A DNA stretch of 41,879 nucleotides from Acetobacteraceae bacterium (GCA_031291795.1 JARLIJ010000287.1:1-41879), one strand, 5' to 3'. Positions 18,387-27,646 are shown, counted from the stretch's first letter. Translations and numbers: made by a program. The notes: generated by a model from the letters alone, not told the origin.

Positions 18387-19495
18387 CGCGTCCGTGCTAC
18401 ATCGGCAGCGAGATTTACCGGAACTCCAGCTATGGCCCGAAGCACCCGCTCGCCATGCAGCGCGTCCCGGTCTGTACAGACCTGTGCCATGCGCTCGGCT
18501 GGCTGTCCGATGCTGTCTACCACGACGCGCCGATGGCGAGCGTGGCGGTGCTGACGCGCTTCCACGACCCGGAATACATCGCCGCTTTGCAGCGTGCGGA
18601 GGCGACGCAGACCGTCTCCGAGGCCGATCGTGCTCGCTTCCGGATCGGCGCCAAGGGCAACCCAGTATACTGGGAGGTATACGGTCGCCCGGCGATCTCG
18701 GCCGGCGGCATCATGCTTGCGGCACGGTTGACCGCCGATGGCGGCGTTGCACATTGTCCCGGCGGCGGCACGCATCGCGGCAGGCCGGACCGCGCGACGG
18801 GGTTCTGTTTCCTCAACGACCCGGTGCTGGGCTTGCTGGCCTGGCTGGACGTGGGCCTGGACAACATCGTCTGCCTGGACATCGATGCCCATCATGGCGA
18901 TGGCGTGCAGGACGCGTTCCGCGATGATCCGCGCGTGTTCACCATCAGCCTGCATGAGGCTGGGCGCTGGCCGTTCACCGGGGCCGCCTACGACCGCGCG
19001 GGCGGGGCGGCGCGCAATTTTCCGCTGCCGGCCCAGTGCAACGACAGCGAGTTCGCCTGGGTGATGCGCCACGCGGTGCTGCCGCTGATCGAAGCGTGCA
19101 GGCCGCAGGCGATCATGCTGCAGGCGGGGGCCGACGCGCTGGAGGAAGACCCGTTGGCCAGGTTGTCTCTGTCCAACAATGTGCATTGCGCGGTTGCTGC
19201 GTCCCTGTTGCCTTTGGCACCGACGCCTCGTCGTGCTCGGCGGCGGCTACAATCCGTGGTCGGTCGGCCGCTGCTGGGCCGCGATCTGGGGCACGCTGAA
19301 CGACTCCCGATGCCGGATCGGCGGCCCGATGCTGCCGAACAGGCGTTGCGCGGCGCGCGGTTCAACCGCGCTGCGGGCCACAATCCGCCCGGCCACTGGT
19401 TCACGACGCTGCGCGACGCCCCGCGTGAGGGGGTCGTGCGCAGCACGGTCAAACGCCTGGCAGACCAGGCCCTGAAGGAGAGTCTTTCCGCATGA
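18383..19495 (+). CDS. Histone deacetylase/AcuC-family protein with a ~80-nt out-of-frame internal segment
   Basis: CLDIDAHHGDGVQDAFRDDPRVFTISLHEAG and RFNRAAGHNPPGHWFTTLRDAPREG in frame; conserved RLVVLGGGYNPWSVGRCWAAIWGTLN is readable only in the +1 frame. Confidence 0.85.
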   Translation: MTRPCYIGSEIYRNSSYGPKHPLAMQRVPVCTDLCHALGWLSDAVYHDAPMASVAVLTRFHDPEYIAALQRAEATQTVSEADRARFRIGAKGNPVYWEVYGRPAISAGGIMLAARLTADGGVAHCPGGGTHRGRPDRATGFCFLNDPVLGLLAWLDVGLDNIVCLDIDAHHGDGVQDAFRDDPRVFTISLHEAGRWPFTGAAYDRAGGAARNFPLPAQCNDSEFAWVMRHAVLPLIEACRPQAIMLQAGADALEEDPLARLSLSNNVHCAVAASLLPLAPTPRRARRRLQSVVGRPLLGRDLGHAERLPMPDRRPDAAEQALRGARFNRAAGHNPPGHWFTTLRDAPREGVVRSTVKRLADQALKESLSA

Positions 19496-19971
19496 ACCGA
19501 CGCTATCTGCTGGTCCTGGCTGCGCTGTTGCCGTTCGTCGGGCACGCCCAGTCGGTCGATCCCACAGGCCCGCAACCAGCCTTGCCCAAGGAACAGCTCG
19601 CCATCGTCACCCGCGACGGGGGCAAGCACGATTTCACCGTCGAGATGGCACTGAAGACCGAGCAACAGACCGTGGGGGAGATGTTCCGTACGAGCGTGCC
19701 GGCGGACAGTGGGATGCTGTTCGACTGGGGCATGTCGCGCGAGTCGCAGATGTGGATGAAGAACACGCTGGTGCCGCTCGACATGGTGTTTATCAAGTCG
19801 GACGGGACGATCCGCGCGATCGCGGAGAACACCGTGCCGCAGAGCCTGGCCGTCATCGACAGCCATGGGCCGGTGCGCGCAACCCTGGAGCTGCAAGGTG
19901 GCATCACGGCAAAACTCGGCATCCGGGTGGGCGATCGGGTGCAGCAGCGGCTCTTCGGCAACGCGCCCTGA
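19492..19971 (+). CDS. DUF192-family exported protein
   Basis: Signal peptide; MFRTSVPADSGMLFDWGMSRESQMWMKNTLVPLDMVFIKSDGTI...AVIDSHGPVRATLELQGG. Confidence 0.88.
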   Translation: MNRRYLLVLAALLPFVGHAQSVDPTGPQPALPKEQLAIVTRDGGKHDFTVEMALKTEQQTVGEMFRTSVPADSGMLFDWGMSRESQMWMKNTLVPLDMVFIKSDGTIRAIAENTVPQSLAVIDSHGPVRATLELQGGITAKLGIRVGDRVQQRLFGNAP

Positions 19972-20046
19972 GGCAGGAAAGGCTGGGGCTGCCGCCTCGG
20001 ACTCCGATCTGGGACGCTGCCCCTGGCCCCTACCAAGGGCGACGGC

Positions 20047-20067
20047 CCACCGGGTCAAGCCCGGTGG
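20047..20067. repeat. Palindromic intergenic element, perfect 8-bp stem
   Basis: CCACCGGG-TCAAG-CCCGGTGG. Confidence 0.7.
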
Positions 20068-20190
20068 CACGCTCTTGGAACCGGTCCATGGTGCTCGCCG
20101 GGGAGTGCCGTGACTCTGTCCTGCTTACCCGGATGAGCGTGGTGCGCCTTGCGTTGCGCAGCGTGCATCCATAGGTTCGCATTCTCCTGA

Positions 20191-20268
20191 CGGGGCGTGG
20201 CGCAGCCTGGTTAGCGCGCGTGTTTTGGGTACACGAGGCCGCCGGTTCGAATCCGGCCGCCCCGACCA
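20191..20268 (+). tRNA. tRNA-Pro (anticodon TGG), CCA encoded
   Basis: Acceptor CGGGGCG/CGCCCCG; anticodon arm CGTGT-TTTGGGT-ACACG; T arm GCCGG-TTCGAAT-CCGGC; 3' ACCA. Confidence 0.96.
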
Positions 20269-20755
20269 GGAGGGCACCCCTGTGAAAACACCGCCGGCGA
20301 AGCGGCGGTAACGGTGGACAAAGGGGTGGTCGCCATGGGGGCAGCCCACATGCGCCGGAGCCGCCGGCAGGCGGCATAAGCGTGCGATATTTGCTACTGG
20401 ATAAATGATGCAGGGCAGGCGCAACGTGTCTGACGGTCCGCGTTTGCTGGCCATTTCGGTCCGCAATGGACGATGTCCGTATCTGGGTATGCTTGTCAGG
20501 CCAAGTGAGTACGCGATAGAACGAAGGGACCGTATGAATTTCGAGACCTGAGACATATTTCTGGCGCGGTGGCTATGAAATCCCTCTTCCATCCACACCC
20601 TTGGGTGGAATTTTTACGGATGCGACTTACAATCCAACTGAAGCGATGCATGATCCAACCGATGAAGATAGAGGCAGCCATTACATGGCCGTCAGGGACG
20701 GCGATGGCGGTCCGCCCGCAAGCCGATGACTCGGAGAGGACCACAGGGGCGCAGA

Positions 20756-21961
20756 ATGGCCGCTGAACTTGAGCTGACGATCGGCTTCGCAGCTGCTGGC
20801 AATTCGCTGGGCTATCTCGGCGGCGGCTGGGCGCGGGCCGAGTCGGAATTCACTTGGGCGGTCGGCAGCGAAAGCCACCTCATGCTGCAACGCAGCAAGG
20901 AACCAGGCGACTACGTCCTGACCCTCGACGTCATTCCGTTCGTGCATGAACCGGAATTGCCGGCCCAGCGCCTGATCGTCTCGGTGAACGACACCGTCGT
21001 CGGCACGTCGCTGCTGTATCGTCCCAGCCTGCTGGGCTACCGCATCCCCGCCGACCTGATGCGCCGCGCGGATCGGGTACTGATCACGCTCCTGCATCCG
21101 GATGCTGCACGGCCGCTCGACTTCTCGATCAGCCCGGACGAACGCAGCCTCGCTTTTTCGCTGACCGAGGCAAAGCTGTATCGCATTGTGGACGACAGCA
21201 CGACCGCAGCCGCTGACCTGCCGGTCGGGTTGATGCTGTCTGGCGACACGATGCGCCGGTTCGGCGGCCAGACGCATACCGACCTGGCGCAGTGGGTGAA
21301 CGAGCGCACTGGCCTCGCTCTCGCCCAGCTCGCCATGCGCTTCGAGAGTCTGGGTGAGAATTGCGAGTTCGGCCTCGTGCAGCGCCGCTGCGACTCCGAA
21401 CCGTTGGGCCTGCTGCGGTTCTCCTCTACCTTCCTGCGCAACCTGATCCGCGGTCTGGACAGCGGCTTCGAGGGCCTCGGCGAGGCGGAGGAGATCGACC
21501 CGCGCCTCGAAGGGGGCGGGCCGCTCAAGGAATACATGATCCACGAGAAGCGCTACGGCCTCGTCTATCATACGTTCGTCTACGAAGGTCAGCGCAGCGT
21601 CTGGCTCATGCGCGAGCAGGAAGCCGCGCGGCTCAAGTTCCTCCGCCGCAAATTTCTCGAGGAGATCGAGGGATCGGAGAAAATATTCGTCTACAAGCGG
21701 AACGCCTCAGTGTCCGAGGAGGAGATCCTGCCGCTGTTCATGGCGCTCAACCGGCACGGCTCGAACCGCCTGCTGTGGGTCATGCAAGCCGACGAGACGC
21801 ATCCGCCGGGGACCGTCGAAGTCGCCATGCATGGGTTGCTGAAGGGCTACATCGACCGGTTCGCGCCCGACGACAACGCGCATGACTTCTCGTTCGATGG
21901 CTGGATCCGGGTGTGCGCCAACGCATACCTGCTCTCCCGATTGCAGAAGGTGGACGGCTAA
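20756..21961 (+). CDS. Uncharacterised protein with FESLGENCEFGLVQRRCDSEPLGLLRF-type domain
   Basis: Long ORF with good codon bias; N-terminal beta-rich region, internal SLGENCEFGLVQRR motif; start 20756 or 20726. Confidence 0.75.
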   Translation: MAAELELTIGFAAAGNSLGYLGGGWARAESEFTWAVGSESHLMLQRSKEPGDYVLTLDVIPFVHEPELPAQRLIVSVNDTVVGTSLLYRPSLLGYRIPADLMRRADRVLITLLHPDAARPLDFSISPDERSLAFSLTEAKLYRIVDDSTTAAADLPVGLMLSGDTMRRFGGQTHTDLAQWVNERTGLALAQLAMRFESLGENCEFGLVQRRCDSEPLGLLRFSSTFLRNLIRGLDSGFEGLGEAEEIDPRLEGGGPLKEYMIHEKRYGLVYHTFVYEGQRSVWLMREQEAARLKFLRRKFLEEIEGSEKIFVYKRNASVSEEEILPLFMALNRHGSNRLLWVMQADETHPPGTVEVAMHGLLKGYIDRFAPDDNAHDFSFDGWIRVCANAYLLSRLQKVDG

Positions 21962-22055
21962 GCGCTTCGACGTAGCCGATCGCCTGACAGCCATGCGTTG
22001 CCGGCAATGCCGTTGAACCTGTGTCCGTTGGCCATGTCGTCTTTGGTCATATCCT

Positions 22056-22100
22056 GGTCGGTCGGTCGGTCGGTCAGTCGGTCGGTCAGTCGGTCGGTCG
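22056..22100. repeat. Tetranucleotide microsatellite (GGTC/AGTC), 11 units
   Basis: ggtc x5, agtc, ggtc x2, agtc, ggtc x2. Confidence 0.95.
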
Positions 22101-22133
22101 TGCCCGCCCGTGCCGCGTGCTAAGACGCGCGGC

Positions 22134-22796
22134 ATGCAAGGATCGACCGTGCCCGACGTCCGCCCGACCGTCCTGCTGTACGACTGGGACAACACCCTGG
22201 TCGACGGCTGGGCGGGCATCACGGCCGCGCTTAACGCCGTATTCACGGCGTTCGACAAGCCGCTCTGGCGGGTCGAGGACACCCGTAACCGTGTCCGCGT
22301 CTCCCTGCGCGAGAGCTTCCCGGTGATGTTCGGCGACGCCTGGTGGCGGGCGCGCGACCTGTTCTATGCGACTCTGACCGAACAGCACCTCGACCATATC
22401 CAGCCGATGCCTGGGGCCGCCGAGGCGCTGGCCGCCGGCAATGCCTGGCCACAGGGTGTGGTGTCTAACAAGGATGGCGGATTCCTGCGGCGGGAGGTCG
22501 CGCATCTTGGCTGGTCCGACCATTTTGGGCCGCTGATCGGGGCAGGCGACGCGCCGATCGACAAGCCGGACCCAGCGCCGATCTTCCTTGCACTGCAGCA
22601 ACTGGGGCGTGCGCCCGATCCGTCCGTATGGTATCTTGGTGACACCGCACTCGACATGCAGGCCGCACGGGCGGCCGGGGTCACTGCGGTACTGGTCGGC
22701 GATGCCGCGCATGATGGGGGAGTTGCACGAGCGGCGCCGCATCGCCATTTCACGTCAGCCTACTCACTGGCCGACGAACTACGTGCCTTCACCTGA
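22134..22796 (+). CDS. HAD-superfamily hydrolase (phosphoglycolate phosphatase-like)
   Basis: VLLYDWDNTLVDGW; GVVSNKDGGFLRREV; KPDPAPIF; WYLGDTALDMQAARAAG. Confidence 0.9.
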   Translation: MQGSTVPDVRPTVLLYDWDNTLVDGWAGITAALNAVFTAFDKPLWRVEDTRNRVRVSLRESFPVMFGDAWWRARDLFYATLTEQHLDHIQPMPGAAEALAAGNAWPQGVVSNKDGGFLRREVAHLGWSDHFGPLIGAGDAPIDKPDPAPIFLALQQLGRAPDPSVWYLGDTALDMQAARAAGVTAVLVGDAAHDGGVARAAPHRHFTSAYSLADELRAFT

Positions 22797-22931
22797 AGCG
22801 GACGCGTCCTTGACCGGATGGGGCGGAGCGAAGGACAGGGTGCAACGACGCAAGATTCACCGTCGGCGGGCGTGCCACGACCCGTCGGGCCGACCAACAA
22901 CAACGACTGCCTAGCAGAAGGATTGCCCGCC

Positions 22932-23228
22932 GTGGCCAACGAGAAATCGCAGAATGTTCAGGATGTCTTCCTGAACCATGTGCGAAAGAACAAAACACCT
23001 GTGACGGTGTTCCTTGTGAACGGTGTCAAACTTCAGGGGATTATCACCTGGTTCGACAATTTTTCCGTTCTTCTGAGACGGGATGGGCATACCCAGCTCG
23101 TTTACAAACATGCCATCAGCACGGTTATGCCGGGCGCGCCGATCCAGTTGTTCGACGGAGCCAAGGCTGAGCCCGGAGCCGGAGTCGGCGTAGCGCGGGA
23201 GATGGCCCCTGCCAACGGCGGCGGGTGA
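22932..23228 (+). CDS. hfq: RNA chaperone Hfq
   Basis: [63 protein letters not shown] start 22932. Confidence 0.98.
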   Translation: MANEKSQNVQDVFLNHVRKNKTPVTVFLVNGVKLQGIITWFDNFSVLLRRDGHTQLVYKHAISTVMPGAPIQLFDGAKAEPGAGVGVAREMAPANGGG

Positions 23229-23304
23229 CCCCGCAACACAGGACAGCAGGGATGACATCAGGCAAGACAACGGCGTAGGGCCGACCCGCGCCGCCGTCAT
23301 CCTG

Positions 23305-23340
23305 CCCTGGGAAAAACATGGGCCCTGGGAAAAGCATGGC
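23305..23340. repeat. 18-bp tandem duplication
   Basis: ccctgggaaaaacatggg / ccctgggaaaagcatggc (2 mismatches). Confidence 0.9.
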
Positions 23341-23391
23341 CCCCGCGACAACGGCGCCAGGGACGCTGGCAGCCGGGACGGCGGCATCGAC

Positions 23392-24618
23392 GTGAGTCGT
23401 GCCGCCGAGGCCCGGCTGGCCGAGGCTGCTGGCCTCGTCGCCTCGATCGGCCTTGTGGTGGTCCACTCCGCCATCCTGCCGCTGCGTGCCCGGCGCCCTG
23501 CCACCCTGCTGGGGGAGGGGCAGGTCGCGCAGCAGGGGGTTGCCCTGAAGGAACAGGACGTCGAGGTCGTCGTCGTCGACTCGGCCCTGTCACCCGTGCA
23601 GCAGCGCAACCTGGAACGTGCCTGGGGGTGCAAGGTCATCGACCGCACCGGCCTGATCCTCGATATATTCGGGGAACGCGCCGCCACCCGCGAAGGCACG
23701 CTGCAGGTCGAACTCGCTCATTTGGACTATCAGCGCTCCCGCCTCGTGCGGTCCTGGACCCACCTCGAACGCCAGCGCGGCGGTTTCGGCTTCCTGGGCG
23801 GTCCCGGTGAAACCCAGATCGAGGCGGACCGACGCCTGATCGGCGACCGCATCGTGCGGCTGAAAAAAGAACTCGAGCAGGTCCGCCGCACCCGCGGCCT
23901 GCACCGCTCTGCACGCCGGCGCGTGCCGTTCCCGGTGGTCGCCCTCGTCGGTTACACCAACGCCGGCAAATCCACCCTGTTCAACGCCCTGACGGGCGCC
24001 GAGGTCACCGCGCGCGACCAGCTTTTCGCCACCCTCGACCCCACCATGCGCGGGCTGCGCCTGCCCTCCGGCCGGCGGGCCATCCTGTCCGACACCGTCG
24101 GCTTCATCAGCGACCTGCCGCACGAACTGGTGGAAGCCTTCCGCGCCACGCTGGAGGAAGTCGCCGAGGCCGACGTCATCCTGCATGTCCGCGACGCCGC
24201 CCATCCAGAAACCGCCGCCCAGCGCGCCGACGTGCTGAAGGTGCTAGACGAGATGGTGGCCGACGGCCTGCTCGACGCTGACTATCCGACCCGTCTGGTC
24301 GAGGTGCTGAATAAGGCCGACCTGCTGGGCGGCACCGGCCAGGTCGCGTTGCGCCCCGGCGCCGTAGCGGTCTCCGCCATCACCGGCGAAGGCCTCGACG
24401 CGTTGCAGGCCGCCATCGATGTCCGCATCGCCGAGGGCATGGAAACCGCCGACTACGACATCCCACCGCAGGACGGCGCGCGCCTGGCCTGGCTCTACCA
24501 GCACGGTGAGGTCGTGGACCGCCAGGATGCCGACACCGCGGTGCATGTGCGCGTCCGCCTGTTGCCGGCCGACCGCGCCCGCTTCGAGCGCCAGGCCCCG
24601 GGATCGCCCCAGGGGTGA
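23392..24618 (+). CDS. hflX: GTPase HflX (5' end uncertain)
   Basis: LERQRGGFGFLGGPGETQIEADRRLIGDRI; VALVGYTNAGKSTLFNALTGA; DTVGFISDLPHELVEAFRATLEE; downstream of hfq. Confidence 0.95.
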   Translation: MSRAAEARLAEAAGLVASIGLVVVHSAILPLRARRPATLLGEGQVAQQGVALKEQDVEVVVVDSALSPVQQRNLERAWGCKVIDRTGLILDIFGERAATREGTLQVELAHLDYQRSRLVRSWTHLERQRGGFGFLGGPGETQIEADRRLIGDRIVRLKKELEQVRRTRGLHRSARRRVPFPVVALVGYTNAGKSTLFNALTGAEVTARDQLFATLDPTMRGLRLPSGRRAILSDTVGFISDLPHELVEAFRATLEEVAEADVILHVRDAAHPETAAQRADVLKVLDEMVADGLLDADYPTRLVEVLNKADLLGGTGQVALRPGAVAVSAITGEGLDALQAAIDVRIAEGMETADYDIPPQDGARLAWLYQHGEVVDRQDADTAVHVRVRLLPADRARFERQAPGSPQG

Positions 24619-25472
24619 GCTTTTTGCTGGCCGAGCTCGCCGACGTCGCCGACTTGCTGCGCATGGCCGCCCGTACCGAGATACTGCCCCGCTTCCGTAA
24701 TCTCGCCGACGCCGATATCCGCGCCAAGACCGGTCCGCTCGACCTGGTCACCGATGCAGACGAGGCGGCTGAACGCGTCATCGATGCCGGCTTGGCGCAC
24801 CGGTTCCCCGGCTGCGTCGTGGTCGGTGAGGAAGCCACCGCCGCCGATCCCACCCGGCTCGACCTGCTGGCGGACGCCGACCTGGCCTTCGTGGTCGATC
24901 CGATCGATGGCACCGCAAACTTCGCCGCCGGCCTGCCGCTGTTCGGCGTGATGGCAGCTGCGATTGTCCGGGGCGAGGTCGTCGCCGCGGCGATCCACGA
25001 TCCGCTGGGCGATGACACCGCGCTCGCCCTGCGCGGGGAGGGGGCCTGGATCGAGACACCCGCCGGCCGCCGGACCGACCTGCGCGTTGCGGCGTCGGCA
25101 CCGGTCGGGGAAATGGCCGGCAACGTCTCCTGGCGCTTTCTGCCTGAGCCGGCCCGCAGCACGGTCTGCGGCAACCTGATCCGGCTGGGCGGCTGCTGGG
25201 ACTACCGCTGTTCCGCCCATGAATACCGCATGGTCGCCGCCGGGCACTGCCATTTCCTGTTCTTCAACCGGCTGTATCCCTGGGACCATGCCCCGGGATG
25301 GCTGCTGCACCGCGAAGCCGGCGGCTATTCCGCACGCCTGGATGGCAGCTTCTATGGTCCCACCCGTATCGATGGCGGGCTGATCTGCGCGCCCGACCTG
25401 ACCTCCTGGCAGGCGTTGCGCGATACGCTGCTGGGCCCCTCCGAACTCACGGCAATCGTCAAAAATCCTTGA
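24615..25472 (+). CDS. Inositol monophosphatase-family phosphatase
   Basis: VVGEEATAADP; FVVDPIDGTANFAAGLPLFGVMAA; YPWDHAPGWLLHREAGG; GTGA overlap with hflX stop. Confidence 0.92.
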   Translation: MSFLLAELADVADLLRMAARTEILPRFRNLADADIRAKTGPLDLVTDADEAAERVIDAGLAHRFPGCVVVGEEATAADPTRLDLLADADLAFVVDPIDGTANFAAGLPLFGVMAAAIVRGEVVAAAIHDPLGDDTALALRGEGAWIETPAGRRTDLRVAASAPVGEMAGNVSWRFLPEPARSTVCGNLIRLGGCWDYRCSAHEYRMVAAGHCHFLFFNRLYPWDHAPGWLLHREAGGYSARLDGSFYGPTRIDGGLICAPDLTSWQALRDTLLGPSELTAIVKNP

Positions 25473-25517
25473 CACAGGCTTGAATTCAAACTGATTCACC
25501 ATCGACGGGCGTGTCGC

Positions 25518-26612
25518 ATGCGCCGGGATGAGCCGGTGGGAGTGACCATGTTGCATCGTGTCGGGGCTGCCTGGCGTTGCCTGCCGCGCGTTGTGCTGGC
25601 CGCACTCGCCGTATTGGCGTTGGGCGTTGCGGTGCAGGGGGCGCTCGGCCAGTCTGTCACACCGGACGCGACCCAACCGGCGTCTGCCCAACCTGCGGCC
25701 GGCCAGGCTGCGCCGGGCGGGACGGTCGTCCTCTCCCCGCCGCTCAAGGCATCCGACCTCGCGCCGGACCAGCCGATCAAGGGCGCCACCGACCCCGTCG
25801 TCGGCAGCGTCGACGGCCACCTGATCTACCTGAGCGAGCTCGGCCGCGCGACCCAGGCGCTGCCCGAGAACCTGCGCGACCTGCCATTCGACATGCTGTT
25901 CCCCGTGCTGCTCGACCGCATGGTCGACCACGAATCGCTGGTGTTGATGGCCCGCCGCCGCAGCATGGACGACAACCCCGCAGTGAAGCGCGAGATCCAG
26001 GCGGCGATCGACCGCATCCTGGAAGGCGCCTACCTCAGCGCCGTCGCCACGCCGAAAGTCACCGAACAGGCGATCCTTGACCGCTATAACAAGCAGTACG
26101 CCAACCGCCCGGCTGCCGAGGAAGTCCACGCCCGCCACATCCTAGTCGCCACCGAGGACGAGGCGAAGGCCGTACTGACCCAGCTGAAGGGGGGCGCCGA
26201 CTTCGCAACCCTGGCAAAGCAATACAGCAAGGACCCGGACGGCGCGCGTGGTGGCGACCTTGGCTTCTTCCGGCGTGAGCAGGTGTGGCCGACCTTCGCC
26301 GACATGGCCTTCACCCTGCAGCCGGGACAGGTGGGGCCGACACCGATCCACAACGAGTTCGGCTGGCACGTCATCAAGGTGGATGAGCGCCGCCTGGTGG
26401 GGACCCCCAGCTTCTCCGACATGCACGAGGCAATCCGCCAGGAACTGCTGCAACAAGCCGTGCAGGACGCGATCGACCAGGCCCGCGCGCAGATGACGAT
26501 CCATAAGTTCAACCTGGACGGGACGGAGATGAACGCCGCCCTGCGCACGGTACAGCCCCAGGCAAAGCCCGCCAGCGCCTCGGCGCCCAAGGTCGCCCCC
26601 CTGCCGCGGTAG
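25518..26612 (+). CDS. Parvulin-type (PpiC) peptidyl-prolyl isomerase, exported
   Basis: VHARHILVATEDEAKAVLTQLKGGADFATLAKQYSKDPDGARGGDLGFF...IHNEFGWHVIKVDE. Confidence 0.93.
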   Translation: MRRDEPVGVTMLHRVGAAWRCLPRVVLAALAVLALGVAVQGALGQSVTPDATQPASAQPAAGQAAPGGTVVLSPPLKASDLAPDQPIKGATDPVVGSVDGHLIYLSELGRATQALPENLRDLPFDMLFPVLLDRMVDHESLVLMARRRSMDDNPAVKREIQAAIDRILEGAYLSAVATPKVTEQAILDRYNKQYANRPAAEEVHARHILVATEDEAKAVLTQLKGGADFATLAKQYSKDPDGARGGDLGFFRREQVWPTFADMAFTLQPGQVGPTPIHNEFGWHVIKVDERRLVGTPSFSDMHEAIRQELLQQAVQDAIDQARAQMTIHKFNLDGTEMNAALRTVQPQAKPASASAPKVAPLPR

Positions 26613-26734
26613 GAAGGCCGGGGCTGCCGCCTTGGGCTGGTCCAGGGCGGCAAGCCCCGCCCTTTCTTCCGCACCTGCGCTTGTGGCGCGCGGAGCGTTC
26701 GGCCATGATCCGGCCGCTAAACTCAGGGGTTCTT

Positions 26735-27646
26735 ATGAAAGATATAGCGGATTCGTCCGTCGGCAGCCGCCTGACGGTCGCCTCCTCACGCCGTTTGCTC
26801 GCCCTGGTGCTGCTCGCCGGCGTCTCGTTCGCCCCTGGCCTGCATGCCCAGACCCCCGCCGATCCGGTAGTTGCCAAGGTCGATGGCCAGCCGATCCTGC
26901 TGAGCGAATTGAAGGAGGCCGCGGCCAGCCTGCCGCCGAGCACCCGCAGCATGCCGCAACAGACCCTGTTGCCGTTGCTGCTGGAGCAGCTGGTCGATGG
27001 CCGTGCCCTGGTGGCCGAGGCACGCAAGACCGGCCTCGACAAGGACCCCGCGGTCCAGCGTCAGGTGCAGGCCGCCGAGGACCAAGCCCTGCAGACCGCT
27101 TTGCTGCACAAGCAGGTCGGCCCTCTGGTGTCCGAGGACGCCGTGCGTGCGCGCTATGAGAAGGACATCGCCGGCAAGCCGGGCATCGGGGAGGTGCATG
27201 CGCGCCACATCCTGGTTCCCGACGAGGCGACCGCCAAGCAGATCATCGCGGAGCTGAAGAAGGGCGGTGATTTCGGTGCGCTGTCCAAGCAATACAGCAA
27301 GGACCCTGGCGCGGCCTCGCAGGGCGGCGATCTGGGCTTCTTCAAGAAGGGTGACATGGTGCCGGAGTTCGCCGATGCCGCCTTTGCGCTGAAGGACGGC
27401 GAGATTTCGCCGACCCCGATCCACACCCAGTTCGGCTGGCACGTAATTCAGACGTTGGAGCATCGCCAAGCGCCCCCGCCGGACTTCGACCAGGCGAAGG
27501 ATGAACTGCGCCAGCAGATGATCCAGGACGCTGTGAAGCAGGCGGTGGCGCAGGCCCGCGCGGACGTGAAGGTCGAGACCTTCAACCTCGATGGCTCGCC
27601 CGTGAAGGCCACCGACAGCGCCGAACCCCCGCCTGCCAAGCCCTGA
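26735..27646 (+). CDS. Parvulin-type (PpiC) peptidyl-prolyl isomerase, second tandem copy
   Basis: VHARHILVPDEATAKQIIAELKKGGDFGALSKQYSKDPGAASQGGDLGFFKKGDMVPEFADAAFAL...IHTQFGWHVIQ. Confidence 0.93.
   Translation: MKDIADSSVGSRLTVASSRRLLALVLLAGVSFAPGLHAQTPADPVVAKVDGQPILLSELKEAAASLPPSTRSMPQQTLLPLLLEQLVDGRALVAEARKTGLDKDPAVQRQVQAAEDQALQTALLHKQVGPLVSEDAVRARYEKDIAGKPGIGEVHARHILVPDEATAKQIIAELKKGGDFGALSKQYSKDPGAASQGGDLGFFKKGDMVPEFADAAFALKDGEISPTPIHTQFGWHVIQTLEHRQAPPPDFDQAKDELRQQMIQDAVKQAVAQARADVKVETFNLDGSPVKATDSAEPPPAKP

Noticed and set aside
20030-20598. Minus ORFs reading GAAGFEPAASCTQNTRANQAAPRP and SGRPDSNRRPRVPKTRALTRLRHAPS
   Set aside because: Translations of the antisense of tRNA-Pro; a well-known type of spurious ORF.
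20590-20616. Possible rho-independent terminator CACCCTTGGGTGGAATTTTT
   Set aside because: Stem only 4-5 bp and no upstream gene it would serve; too weak to call.
22056-22100. CRISPR-like reading of the repeat array
   Set aside because: 4-nt units with no spacers; simple microsatellite. No CRISPR array or cas gene seen in the window.
24495-26138. 547-aa minus-strand ORF
   Set aside because: Antisense to HflX, the IMPase-family gene and a parvulin; shadow of codon bias.
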